Shown one piece after another: positions 1-8,412 of a stretch of DNA of 51,833 nt (position 1 is the first letter of the stretch; every line of letters starts with the position of its first letter). Position numbers and translations under genes: made by a program. This DNA comes from Paenibacillus terrae (GTDB lineage Bacteria > Bacillota > Bacilli > Paenibacillales > Paenibacillaceae): contig NZ_JTHP01000049.1 in NCBI RefSeq assembly GCF_000943545.1, positions 1 to 51,833 on the forward strand, in the 5' to 3' direction. The notes under the pieces are model-generated. The model made no database searches and was not told where the DNA came from. It was given only the letters and a program-made list of their open reading frames with translations.

Positions 1-2557
1 AGTTTCCCCTCATACAGCGTTCCATCAAGAGAATGTTAGAATGATTGGTTCAAGATTACAATGACTACGAAGTTTATTGACCTTTTTAAGCGCATTATCA
101 TTGCTGATGATGTAGGAATAAAATTCGATGGTTTCGGGCGAAGTCGCATGTATCAACTTGTGGACGTCTCTGTGGACAATCCTCAGGTTATTGAAATTAT
201 CGTTTCCTCCTAGGTGTTTAGGAATTACGTGGTGACAGTGGAAATCTAAGATGTCCAGCTTGTCCTTCGTTACCTCGCATTTGAGCTGTGTCATTGAGGC
301 CCTTGAAATTCTGTTATCGTTGAGCTCTGCGCTTTCAAATGGATTGTACATTCTTGCCAACCTGATGATTTCGGCATCCGTATGGCTACTCAATTTCTTG
401 GTGGAGCGAGTCCTACCATGTTGAGTATAATCGCAAATGTCTTGGCTAAAGTTCATTACCTTTTGGTGTTGAATATAACTAATAGGGTAAATGATAACAT
501 TGTGAATTTTCCAGGTGCGAGATTTTGAGTTCCCGTAAAACCTTCTGTAGAGAGGTGAAATTTCATCATTATTCGGCGTTTGGTATTTTCCAATTTGCCT
601 GAACTTATGATACATGTGCTTCTTTACAGAGAAAGCGAGGTTTGCGAAATCAAGATTTGAGCAGGTTGCACAACTATAATACTCGTGCCATCCCAGAATC
701 ATACTATTGAGTTTGGTGATATGTGCAGATTCGATGTTTTTGGAGATTAAGTTAACTTGGTTCTTAATTTCCATTTTCATTCTCACAAGTGCTTTGTCAC
801 AGATATGCGACTTGGCAACATATCCTCCAAAGGTTTTACCCTTCTTAATAGCTTTGATCTTGACTCCCAAGAAATCCGAGTAATTCTTTCTCAAGTTAAT
901 TATCTTGGATTTTTCTTCGCTTATATCTAACTTTAATCTGACTTTTAACCAATCTTGGACTGCAATGAAAGTCCTTTTAGCTGTATTGTAGTCTTTGCAG
1001 AGTATTTTGAAGTCGTCTGCATATCTCACGATGAATATCTGTTTCAAATTGGACTTTTTCTGTTGGTTGTATCGACTATGATAGTTGATGTAAGTCCTAG
1101 TGGTTTGAAATGATTCCCATTGTGAAGATATCCACCAATCAAATTCATTAAGAACAATATTCGAAAGCAGGGGTGACAAGATTCCTCCTTGCGGAGTTCC
1201 TTTGCACGGGATTCCTTCTCCTTGAATAGGAGCTTTTAGCATAGCTTTTATTATACTCAGAAGTTTCCTGTCTTGTATGCCAAGGGCATACATCTGTTTA
1301 ATCAGCTTGTTGTGATTAACATTATCGAAGAACCCTTTGATATCAACGTCGACTGTGTAATAGAATTTCCCTATGTTGATTAATGACATCATCCGAGATA
1401 TCGCATGTTTGGTGCTTCGATTGGGACGGAAACCATAGCTATGGGGATGAAATCTCGCTTCACAAATAGGCTCGAGTACTTGTTTAATGCACTGTTGAGC
1501 TAGTCTGTTAATCATAGTTGGAATGCCCAAAGGTCTTGTCTTGCCATTTGCTTTTGGAATGAAAACTCTTCTGACTGTGTCTGGCTTAAATTGTGTCAAC
1601 TTTAGCTTAACAGCCTTAATGTAAGAGTCTAAGTCACTGTCCTTTATTTCTTTGATTGTTACCTTGTCTACACCAGCAGTGTTGCTTCCAGTATTGGTTT
1701 TTATCGTCCTGTAGGCGAGACGGATGTTCCCGTCACTTACAATGATATCCATTAGGTTCCGAAACGAGATGTTCTGGCTCGATTTTGAGTATAAGTCGTC
1801 AAGCACATTGGTCATCTCATAGTAGTCATTGTAACGATATTTATTCATTGCTCTACTGGGACAACTCCTTGTACGGAATTGCTTTCCCTGTCATACCCGA
1901 AAAGCAGAGCGAATTTTGAATCAATCAAATAAACATTTCTTGACTTGTGCCTATCCCTCCACAGCTTGTTATCACTGCTTCATCGGTACTGTGGCACTAC
2001 TCTCACCAGAATAAAGTAGCTTATTTACCTTTGCAGGTTTTCGTCTACAACTGCCCTTGGCTATAAGTTTTATCCATTTGAAGGATGCAGTTTCTGGCTT
2101 TCCACGTTCCAAAGAATCCTGTTAACATGATACTTAGGTGCTTCCTTTGAGCCTGTTAGCTTGATATCGTCATATGCTCGATATAGAGACTTTCATAACG
2201 CAAAGTTTTACTCATCTCCACTAACGTACCATAAATTGGTACTATTTTATCATCACAGATAAAATAACCACCTGTAGACCCGTACATTCAGAAGTTCGTC
2301 AGTGTATATACACATCCTCACCATATACCACAACCACCCGGTTACTCAAAATTGCAGTTCTTAATTCCTGCAATTTTCACCGACTTCACCCCGCTTTAAA
2401 CAGTTCGATCTATAGCCGATGTTCCTGCTTAGGGGAGTATTAGCGTAAGGGTTTCAGCGCAGCATGAAGGCTTTCATTCCCCTCAAGGATTCTTCAGTTT
2501 TCTACTAAACCTTCCCAACTAATATTTCTATTAGAATTTCGGGTTAACGTGTCGCAC
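1..2557 (-). mobile_element. Group II intron inserted in topB (3' end outside window)
   Basis: Ribozyme plus its encoded protein. On the minus strand the intron begins at 2557 with GTGCGAC, matching the GUGYG 5' consensus, immediately after the topB codons for VSDHYA plus one base. Positions 1849-2557 would hold RNA domains I-III, the protein lies in domain IV, and the bases right after its stop codon (24 down to 1) read as the 5' half of domain V (GGAACGCTGTATGAGGGG). The window ends in the domain V loop, so the 3' splice site and 3' exon are missing. The HNH-bearing protein suggests a bacterial lineage such as class B, but the class is a guess. Confidence 0.9.
25..1848 (-). CDS. ltrA: Group II intron reverse transcriptase/maturase with HNH endonuclease
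   Basis: Multifunctional intron-encoded protein of 607 residues that binds its intron RNA, assists splicing and copies it into DNA during retrohoming. The reverse transcriptase domain covers about 60-345: RPLGIP near 105-110, SYGFRPNRS near 137-145, TPQGG near 218-222 and the catalytic YADD at 276-279. A maturase (domain X) region follows with GWHEYYS. The C-terminus, from about residue 537, has HHVIPKHLGGNDNFNN, an HNH endonuclease motif. All key motifs are intact, so the element may be active. A possible ribosome site (AGGAG) lies about 16 bases upstream of the ATG, which is long; the later Met at residue 12 is an alternative. The stop codon abuts domain V, as is common in bacterial introns. 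Confidence 0.95.
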   Translation of the reverse strand: MNKYRYNDYYEMTNVLDDLYSKSSQNISFRNLMDIIVSDGNIRLAYRTIKTNTGSNTAGVDKVTIKEIKDSDLDSYIKAVKLKLTQFKPDTVRRVFIPKANGKTRPLGIPTMINRLAQQCIKQVLEPICEARFHPHSYGFRPNRSTKHAISRMMSLINIGKFYYTVDVDIKGFFDNVNHNKLIKQMYALGIQDRKLLSIIKAMLKAPIQGEGIPCKGTPQGGILSPLLSNIVLNEFDWWISSQWESFQTTRTYINYHSRYNQQKKSNLKQIFIVRYADDFKILCKDYNTAKRTFIAVQDWLKVRLKLDISEEKSKIINLRKNYSDFLGVKIKAIKKGKTFGGYVAKSHICDKALVRMKMEIKNQVNLISKNIESAHITKLNSMILGWHEYYSCATCSNLDFANLAFSVKKHMYHKFRQIGKYQTPNNDEISPLYRRFYGNSKSRTWKIHNVIIYPISYIQHQKVMNFSQDICDYTQHGRTRSTKKLSSHTDAEIIRLARMYNPFESAELNDNRISRASMTQLKCEVTKDKLDILDFHCHHVIPKHLGGNDNFNNLRIVHRDVHKLIHATSPETIEFYSYIISNDNALKKVNKLRSHCNLEPIILTFS

Positions 2558-3695
2558 TGGCATAGTGATCAGAAACTTTTTCCGGATTTACGTATCGCTT
2601 ATTTCCAACCAATGTACTTATAGGTGCAGGTAATAGAGCAGAAAATTCACTGACTTCTTCCAACTTACGGAGAATCGTAGGGAAAGTAGCTGCTTCATTT
2701 TCTGTAACATACTGTGAATCAGATCTCGGGTAACTTACAATCCCACGTTCGTATAGTCCTTGAACAATGTCGCCCACATCTTGAGGTGAGTAACGGTGTC
2801 TTTTATTCACCAAAGTTTGTAGTGAAGAAAGATTATGTAACAAGGGAGGTTTAAACTGCTTCTGTTCTTTTATCACATTTCGAATTTCGGCAGGCTTTCC
2901 CTGACAGGCTTGAATCAAGTCTAAAGATAGTTTCTCTACAGGTAAATTAAATAAGGAATCCTTATACCACTGACCTCGGTAGAAATTCCCATTCATCTCA
3001 AAATCCGCGAAAACTTGCCAGAATGGTTTTGAAACGAAGTTGTCAATTCCAAGCTCCCTTTCTACGATTAGGGAAAGTAAAGGGGTTTGTACACGGCCGG
3101 TGGAAAAACTTCCGTCCGCTTTGACACCATTACTTTGGAGCATTAAAGAATATAATCGGGACGTATTCATCCCTACTAGCCAATCGGCACATTGTCTGCT
3201 GTAAGCCTCATAATAAAGATTCCTCTTTGTAGCCTCAGGGAGTAAGTTTTGAAAGGCTTGCTCAACTGCGCTTTTGGTAAGGGAAGAAGTCCATAAACGT
3301 TTTACGGGCTTCTTATTCCCTGCTTGCCGTAAAATAAGTCGTCCCAGGAGTTCCCCCTCTCTAGCTGGATCGGTTGCTAAAATGACTTCGGTTACCTTTG
3401 GATCATTTACAAACCTTTTAATAGTACTGTAAAGCCCAGACTTGGCACGGTCTATTTTATACTTAAAGTTCGAAGGAACAATTGGTAGATCTTGAATGTT
3501 CCATTTCTTATATTTTGGATCATATTCATCGGGCTCAGCTAAAGAAATTAAGTGTCCAGAAGCCCAAACAAGAAATCCTCCTTTAGGAAAGGTTGCGCCT
3601 GGTAATAGTTCAATGTATCCGCGAGCTTTTTTATGAGGAAAAGGTTTTGCCAGTTCTTCGGCTTGAATCTTCTTCTCCGCAAGGACGACTTTCAT
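2558..3695 (-). CDS. topB: DNA topoisomerase III, 5' exon (interrupted by the group II intron)
   Basis: Type IA topoisomerase that relaxes and decatenates DNA through a transient 5'-phosphotyrosine. The exon encodes 379 residues plus one base. It shows the Toprim domain (MKVVLAEK start; ATDPAREGE metal-binding acids), the QCADWLVGMNTSR region, and the active-site tyrosine in SYPRSDS (about Y322). The reading frame runs into the intron (SATR then stop), so the rest of the catalytic core and any C-terminal DNA-binding region must lie beyond the window and need splicing. The start is ATG 3695: AGAGGAGGT is 7 bases upstream of it, but only 1 base from the alternative ATG at 3701. A well-formed promoter and an attenuator-like hairpin lie upstream. 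TopB of this kind is often found on plasmids and integrative elements. Confidence 0.9.
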
Positions 3696-3728
3696 GTTCA
3701 TACCTCCTCTTTTAAAAAATAACAAATG

Positions 3729-3774
3729 CAAAAAAAGCACAACTATCCCGTTAAAATGGGAAAGAGTGCTTCTC
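3729..3774 (-). promoter_or_regulatory. Leader hairpin with U-tract upstream of topB (GAAGCAC family, copy A)
   Basis: In the sense direction the 5' arm is GAGAAGCACTC and the 3' arm is GTTGTGCTTTTTTT, with an inner CCC/GGG stem. The U-tract makes it a likely intrinsic terminator in the 5' leader, about 35 bases before the topB start. It shares the AAGCAC/GTGCTT arms with five other leaders in this window, so it is probably a regulated attenuator. Confidence 0.7.
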
Positions 3775-3801
3775 TTTTTTGTGTTTATGGTGTTTAATAC
3801 T

Positions 3802-3830
3802 ATTATAGCAAAAATCTGATACTATGTCAC
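3802..3830 (-). promoter_or_regulatory. Sigma-A type promoter of topB
   Basis: The minus strand reads GTGACA, a 17-base spacer, then TATAAT. The -10 is perfect and the -35 has five of six consensus bases. Transcription would start near 3795, roughly 20 bases before the leader hairpin. Confidence 0.7.
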
Positions 3831-3937
3831 AGTTTGGTTATCGTATTGAGTTGAGAGATCTACGTACCAGAGAAATAGAAATAAGTGAAAGATAATATAC
3901 ATAGACCATTCCATCCTACTGATATCTAACATTAGTC

Positions 3938-4150
3938 TTAAAGTCCATTCTCAGTTTCAAGTGTATCAACTAATGCATTGAGTAATCTGATTTCAGCGAC
4001 AGGATAATCCTGAATTTTCCCCACTCGATTGCCCTCGTTATCTTTATAGGCAATTTTTATATATCGTACTCCATCTTCATTATACTCTGTGACCCAAATT
4101 TGCAACCCGTTCTCAGCTTCTCCTGTATGTATCCATTGATCCGTGTTCAT
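3938..4150 (-). CDS. Hypothetical protein, 70 aa
   Basis: Small acidic soluble protein starting MNTDQWIHTGEAENG; I do not recognise its family. It has no signal peptide or membrane segment. The middle (IWVTEYNEDGVRYIKIAYKD) looks like short beta-strands, and the C-terminus is a likely amphipathic helix. ATG 4150 is preferred over the TTG at 4159 because AAAGGAG lies 11 bases upstream of the ATG but only 2 from the TTG. It follows a run of similarly small genes on the same strand and is the last before topB. Confidence 0.6.
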   Translation of the reverse strand: MNTDQWIHTGEAENGLQIWVTEYNEDGVRYIKIAYKDNEGNRVGKIQDYPVAEIRLLNALVDTLETENGL

Positions 4151-4200
4151 GTATTTCAACTCTCCTTTATTTTTATTATATGTTCATTGATTTAACCTTT

Positions 4201-4350
4201 CTAAATAATTCTGTCTACCTCTCCATTACCATAGGAATTCAATCCTTCTAAATTGCACGCCAAGATCAAAGCTGCAACTTCTTTTTTTACTGTTGGTTCA
4301 TAATCGAAACCAACATATAATTCATCATTATTCACAACCTTAATTTTCAC
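4201..4350 (-). CDS. Small hypothetical protein, 49 aa
   Basis: An open frame beginning at GTG 4350 and ending at TAG 4201. Its translation has a protein-like look: KIKVVNNDELYVGFDYEP, then a helical stretch with VAALILACNLEG. It overlaps the stop of the preceding gene and starts 5 bases after that gene's alternative frame ends (TAG at 4356-4358), which suggests translational coupling. No good ribosome site precedes the GTG; an ATT codon six bases... further upstream has GAGGAG at a suitable distance but would be a rare start. Family unknown. It may be a degraded or frameshifted part of a larger gene. Confidence 0.45.
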   Translation of the reverse strand: MKIKVVNNDELYVGFDYEPTVKKEVAALILACNLEGLNSYGNGEVDRII

Positions 4351-4654
4351 AATATCTACGCCAATAAGTTATACTCCTCTTCTGTAATGATGCTGAAGTC
4401 AAAGTAAAATTGCAGTCGTTCTTTTCAATTTTATTTGGAGCTTGGCTCCATATTTGAAGTAATAAATCAATTTGTTTATCATCTATTATCATGATAGGAG
4501 TTCCATTTTGGTTGTATTCAGCTGAGCGCGATTCAAATACCCCACGAGTCATTTCCTTGCGTACCCCATTTTCAAACAGTTCATAATAACAACCATTCTC
4601 CCAGTAGAAGACAACCCCGGACAAGCTTATGGGGTATTTAATTGATTGATTCAT
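4340..4654 (-). CDS. Hypothetical protein, 104 aa as read, probably frameshifted near its C-terminus
   Basis: Starts MNQSIKYPISLSGVVFYWENG with a good ribosome site (AAAGGAG). I do not recognise the family. Residues 1-80 look like a small beta-rich domain followed by a helix (DDKQIDLLLQIWSQ). The last 24 residues (NFTLTSASLQKRSITYW...) look out of frame. Adding one A in the AAAA run near 4420-4425 gives KERLQFYFDFSIITEEEY and a stop at 4356-4358, a far more protein-like ending. So either the gene is frameshifted or the run length was misread. It is upstream of, and probably cotranscribed with, the 49-aa frame. Confidence 0.6.
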   Translation of the reverse strand: MNQSIKYPISLSGVVFYWENGCYYELFENGVRKEMTRGVFESRSAEYNQNGTPIMIIDDKQIDLLLQIWSQAPNKIEKNDCNFTLTSASLQKRSITYWRRYCEN

Positions 4655-4835
4655 GTATATTTCTCCTTTTTCGTCATCCCATATTATAGTTTACAGAGCT
4701 GTCTGTAGCCAATTTTAAGTTTAGCATTTCATCTTAATGATTTCACAAGACTCACCATTACGTGATTTTTATCTTTTCTCAACTTAAAATCTAAATAAGA
4801 TCAAAACCCATCCATACGGATTTGTATCTCAAATA

Positions 4836-5405
4836 CTATAACTCCTCGTTAAGCCTCTCATAGTCAATAGAATCTAAAAGGAAGACAATTAAGTCTTTTT
4901 GAGCATTAGGTGATTCTTTCATTTTATTTGCATACCGTACAGCTGGGATAACATGCTTACGTATATGTGAGTTAAGATCTGCGCCATAGAAAGTAAACTC
5001 AGCCTGCCCCTTTAGTCTATCAGCAAACAATTTCCCATAGGTACCGGTATCTACTTCTAAGAGAGAAAGTAATATAGCTTGAATATTGCTTTCCTTACTA
5101 AGGTAATAAAACATGTGTGGCTTTATTTTGAAAAGCCTGCGTAAATATTCACGTATTTCACTATGCTGTATAAGACTCCGATTATTGTAGCCCTCAAACG
5201 TAAGCGTGATGGAGCTACGTGCTTTTGATTTTTTTTTCTCCGCTCGTTCAATAATATTAAGATGCCTTTGGATCTGGCCAAGTTTGAGCTCTTCTCTCTT
5301 TACGGAAATGGTTATTTTCGTTTTTTCTGATTTATCGATTTCGTTTTCATTTCTTGTCTTTGTACAAGAGGATATAATTTGTTCAATGAATTCTGTTCTA
5401 TTCAT
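4836..5405 (-). CDS. Hypothetical protein, 189 aa
   Basis: Soluble, charged protein of unknown family. The N-terminal 60 residues are rich in Lys and Glu with a possible coiled segment (LGQIQRHLNIIERAEKKKSKAR). It is followed by a mixed domain with ITLTFEGYNN, IREYLRRLFKIKPHMFYYLSK and a helical end (DLIVFLLDSIDYERLNEEL). ATG 5405 is chosen because AGAAAGG sits 8 bases upstream; the GTG at 5414 overlaps that site. No membrane segment is seen. Its position among genes near topB suggests cargo of a mobile or integrated element. Confidence 0.65.
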   Translation of the reverse strand: MNRTEFIEQIISSCTKTRNENEIDKSEKTKITISVKREELKLGQIQRHLNIIERAEKKKSKARSSITLTFEGYNNRSLIQHSEIREYLRRLFKIKPHMFYYLSKESNIQAILLSLLEVDTGTYGKLFADRLKGQAEFTFYGADLNSHIRKHVIPAVRYANKMKESPNAQKDLIVFLLDSIDYERLNEEL

Positions 5406-5427
5406 AAAAAACACCTTTCTATTTTAA

Positions 5428-6014
5428 AGATAAAAAATGCTCTATAAATCTTGGTTCATTTGGTTTAACCCTATTTCAGTTATTAGTATTATTAGTTGGA
5501 TCATCCCACGGTCACTAAAAAAGGATGAATGGTAGTTACCATCATCCTCCATAAGGGTCAATGGGGTAAAAAAAAGAATAACAAGCTCTATCAAAGTCAG
5601 AGCCCGCCCGTCGAAGAGCTGAACGCTTGAATATATATGTAACTTTTTATGCCGATAATGAATGTTAGGTTACCCGGTCCCTTTGTATGTACAATAATGT
5701 AAGGGAGTCCGCTTGGAAGTACACTCCACATCTTATGGGTGTATAATTTTAAATCCGCTTTTCGCCAACCTAATACTATGATCTCAGCTATGTTTTAAAA
5801 TCGGTCCATTGCTTTCCCGAACGAGTTAAGACTAGCGAGGAACATGTTAAACCCTCTTACTTTTGTAATTTGAAATTAGCCAGAATCCGTTAAAACTCAC
5901 TCCCATTCAGTAATGACCATCAGACCAACGATGATTTTCATAACCATTATCATCTATCATAAACGAATAGGTTTTTTTCGAGAAATAAAACAACTATATT
6001 CTGAGAGAAACTAT
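5428..6014. other. Gene-poor interval of about 590 bases with two hairpins
   Basis: No convincing coding frame on either strand. On the minus strand there are two candidate terminator hairpins: GCTCTGACTTTGATAGAGC followed a few bases later by eight Ts (around 5565-5607), and the stronger one at 5517-5547. The remainder (5610-6010) shows nothing I can name. Confidence 0.4.
5517..5547 (-). terminator. Intrinsic terminator or leader attenuator
   Basis: The minus strand forms a stem from GGATGATGGT and ACCATTCATCC, followed directly by TTTTTT. It lies about 110 bases upstream of the 189-aa gene and about 470 bases downstream of the PadR-like gene, so it could end transcription from the latter or attenuate the former. 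Confidence 0.65.
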
Positions 6015-6776
6015 TTATCTTTCATTCAAGTTCGGAAATAGACGGAGCAAACTACGGGTGTAATGCTGAAGGTTTCGTATATAGTTGAGAGCGGACTCAC
6101 CTTCTTTGGAGATCATGAGTACTCCAAGATCAGTGAGACGATAAATATAATGATGCCTTCGTATGGAGTTCCATCTTCCCTCAACCCAGCCATTACTATG
6201 GTCTTCCATTTCATGAGCAAGATCATACATGTATCCTTCTCCACACTGCCAGCTATAACGTTTAGCCATTAATTCGTAAATGTTTACTACTGTCCCTGGT
6301 TTATGTTCAGGATCATTCAAGATCGAAAGAAACAAAAAACGGGCCAGATGGCGCACACTGATGAGACGATTGAAATGTTTCAATACACCTTCATCCCAAA
6401 TGGGTTGCTCTTTGCTCCCAGAACCAGTGATAATATATTCGAAGTAATCAGCAGCTCCCTTCAAACGTCGCAATAAATTCAAGTATGTATTAGTAAAGTC
6501 TTCATGTTTTTTTGTTCCAGACTCAGTAACAGCCATGATACGTTTCATCCCTCTAGTCTCGATACAAGATATCCATCCTATTGAAGCCATATCTTGGACA
6601 GCTTGATAGATATAGGACTTAGATTTTAGATTGACTGATTCAGTTATAACTGAGTCAAATAATTCTCTTATATATTTCGGACCATTTTGTAGTTCACGAA
6701 AAACAATTAAATAAATAACATCTTTCGCACTAAGGCCGATTTTAGCGGGTATCAAGGGAGTCAATGATTTTTGCAA
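6015..6776 (-). CDS. PadR-like protein with two winged-helix domains
   Basis: Probable DNA-binding regulator of 253 residues. Residues about 15-95 resemble a PadR winged helix: a helical start (SAKDVIYLIVFREL), SKSYIYQAVQDMASIGWISC as recognition helix, then a wing and ESGTKKHEDF. A second winged-helix-like unit occupies about 165-250 (YDLAHEMEDHSNGWVEGRW, then YRLTDLGVLMISKEGESALNY), giving a duplicated architecture. Family assignment is from pattern only; replication-relaxation-type proteins have a similar fold. The start is a TTG with AGGAGGGG 5 bases upstream. A promoter is visible at 6834-6863. It is not in an obvious operon. Confidence 0.65.
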   Translation of the reverse strand: MQKSLTPLIPAKIGLSAKDVIYLIVFRELQNGPKYIRELFDSVITESVNLKSKSYIYQAVQDMASIGWISCIETRGMKRIMAVTESGTKKHEDFTNTYLNLLRRLKGAADYFEYIITGSGSKEQPIWDEGVLKHFNRLISVRHLARFLFLSILNDPEHKPGTVVNIYELMAKRYSWQCGEGYMYDLAHEMEDHSNGWVEGRWNSIRRHHYIYRLTDLGVLMISKEGESALNYIRNLQHYTRSLLRLFPNLNER

Positions 6777-6833
6777 GACAACCCCTCCTAACTTAATTAA
6801 ATCCTTCTTTTAAACACTTTTAATGCTGAAACA

Positions 6834-6863
6834 ATTGTATTTTAGCAAATGGTCGTCATTCAA
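6834..6863 (-). promoter_or_regulatory. Probable promoter of the PadR-like gene
   Basis: The minus strand reads TTGAAT, an 18-base spacer, then TACAAT, close to the sigma-A consensus. It lies about 58 bases upstream of the TTG start. Confidence 0.5.
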
Positions 6864-7126
6864 GGTTATGCTACAAAAGTTCTATCATAAGTAGTAGGCA
6901 TTTAAGGAGTTATTTAATCTTTTAATTTTAGCATAGACCACTCTTTAAGGACATATTATCCTACTTCTCCTTATAACTCTACGCAGAATTTCTAAATACA
7001 GGCAATCGGATGGATTTTATCTTGGTATCTAGATATCACACAAAATGTATTTTGATTGTCCGTAGAGTGAGGTGTTTTAAAATATGCATATATGGAAACT
7101 ATCATGTTTAAACGCCTCGCCTTGCA

Positions 7127-7182
7127 AAAACTAGAAGAGGAACAAGTAGACGTTGTCGTCCGCTTGTTCCTCTTCTAGTTTT
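7127..7182. terminator. Long perfect inverted repeat, probable bidirectional terminator
   Basis: Two 20-base arms (AAAACTAGAAGAGGAACAAG and its exact complement) flank a 16-base loop that itself contains GACGTTGTCGTC. The arms begin with A-runs and end with T-runs, so termination could work in both directions. It sits downstream of the 139-aa gene (stop at 7238). The perfect, long stem is unusual for a simple terminator. Upstream of it (6864-7126) I see nothing else. Confidence 0.65.
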
Positions 7183-7237
7183 GATTCAGATTCAAAAGAC
7201 CTTAATACCTTTAAAGTTTTATTGTAGATTCGAATGA

Positions 7238-7657
7238 TTACTTGAATTCACTATTTATCTCAGACAAATCGGCAACGATTTTATCTATGTCGATACCATT
7301 GGTGAATGCAAGAATATGTCCAATCGGATCATTAATTGGAAATGGAGTACATTCACGACCTTTGTATCGAACCAGCTCCCATTGCTTTGAATCGAAAATA
7401 CCATGTGGGATTTCTTCTCCGTCACCAAGCCACATTCTAGCTCGATAATCAACTATCATCCTATTCGGCAATTTGATCCATAGATGTGGCTGAATTGTAC
7501 TCTTCGTCCGAATACTTGTTATGTCTCCAATCATGACAGAATGAGGTATAAAGGCTAAACCGAGTAGGAAGCTTATGACTCGCGTCATCCCATCACATTC
7601 TAGGTGACAATGATCCAATTGATTTAGCGCAGTTCTCAATTTTTCGTATTTTTCCAT
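7238..7657 (-). CDS. Hypothetical protein, possible papain/transglutaminase-fold, 139 aa
   Basis: Small soluble protein. Spacing of a cysteine (C21 in HLECDGMTR), a histidine (H58 in PHLWIKL) and an aspartate (D70 in MIVDYR) resembles the Cys-His-Asp triad of papain/transglutaminase-like enzymes, in which the cysteine caps a helix and HxW... and VD... lie on adjacent strands. This is pattern recognition, not a confident family match; it could be an inactive relative. A modest ribosome site (AGAGAGCG) precedes the ATG. The neighbours are unrelated small genes. The inverted repeat at 7127-7182 lies downstream. Confidence 0.55.
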   Translation of the reverse strand: MEKYEKLRTALNQLDHCHLECDGMTRVISFLLGLAFIPHSVMIGDITSIRTKSTIQPHLWIKLPNRMIVDYRARMWLGDGEEIPHGIFDSKQWELVRYKGRECTPFPINDPIGHILAFTNGIDIDKIVADLSEINSEFK

Positions 7658-7864
7658 CTTCGCTCTCTTTCTTGTTCAATATCTTGCGATATTATACGTA
7701 TTACAACAAAGCTCCCGTTCTCTAGAGCTTCTGCATCTACTTCATAGACTGCTTTACCCATTGATATTACCATTCATAGCTCCTTCTTAGTCTGCTGATG
7801 ACTTAAAAGAAGATTCCCAGCAGTACTTTCAATTTTAGTGCTATATATTTATATAGAATGTTCC

Positions 7865-8323
7865 TCAACTCAGATTATATTTCTCTATTGATGTTTTCAA
7901 TTTAGCCTGCATACTCTTAAATAACAAGCGTAGTTGATGTTCAAAATCATCAAAGAAGATTTGGTCAGGAATGTGACTCTGAGATAATTCTTTAATTTTT
8001 AGATAATCATTCATGACTATATAAATTCCTTTTTGTTCTTCGGTCAATTTTTTTAGAACGAAGGACAAATTAATACAATCAATTAGTGATTTAATTTCTC
8101 TTACTGCAGGCTTAATACTTTGTTTTGTTACCTTTTCTCCTCGATAAGTCTTCGCGAATTCTTGGTTTTCTGTAATTAGTTCCACTATATCCGATTCTTC
8201 CATGGCATTTAATTTTTCAATATCCGTCCATTCTTCTGACCAATGAGTCCCTGCACACTGTCTTTCTCCTTCTTCGTCATACCATAATTCCCAATATTTA
8301 TATCGTTGATTGATTTTAAGCAT
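7865..8323 (-). CDS. Hypothetical protein, 152 aa
   Basis: Unknown family. It begins MLKINQRYKYWELWYDEEGERQC, has an acidic middle, and then appears all-helical (VREIKSLIDCINLSFVLKKLTEEQKG to the end), which would suit a helical-bundle partner protein. There is no signal peptide or membrane segment. The ribosome site AAGGTGAG is 6 bases before the ATG. It lies about 90 bases downstream of the metallopeptidase-like gene on the same strand, so the two may be cotranscribed. Confidence 0.6.
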   Translation of the reverse strand: MLKINQRYKYWELWYDEEGERQCAGTHWSEEWTDIEKLNAMEESDIVELITENQEFAKTYRGEKVTKQSIKPAVREIKSLIDCINLSFVLKKLTEEQKGIYIVMNDYLKIKELSQSHIPDQIFFDDFEHQLRLLFKSMQAKLKTSIEKYNLS

Positions 8324-8412
8324 TACAACTCACCTTCCAATTAATTATAAGCTTCGATTTAAGTAATGTCTTCTAACCACTATTAATTCAAACTAATTTT
8401 CTATACTTTTTT

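Noticed and set aside
5610..6010. Possible plasmid replication origin in the gene-poor stretch near topB
   Set aside because: No iterons, DnaA boxes or adjacent replication gene were found.
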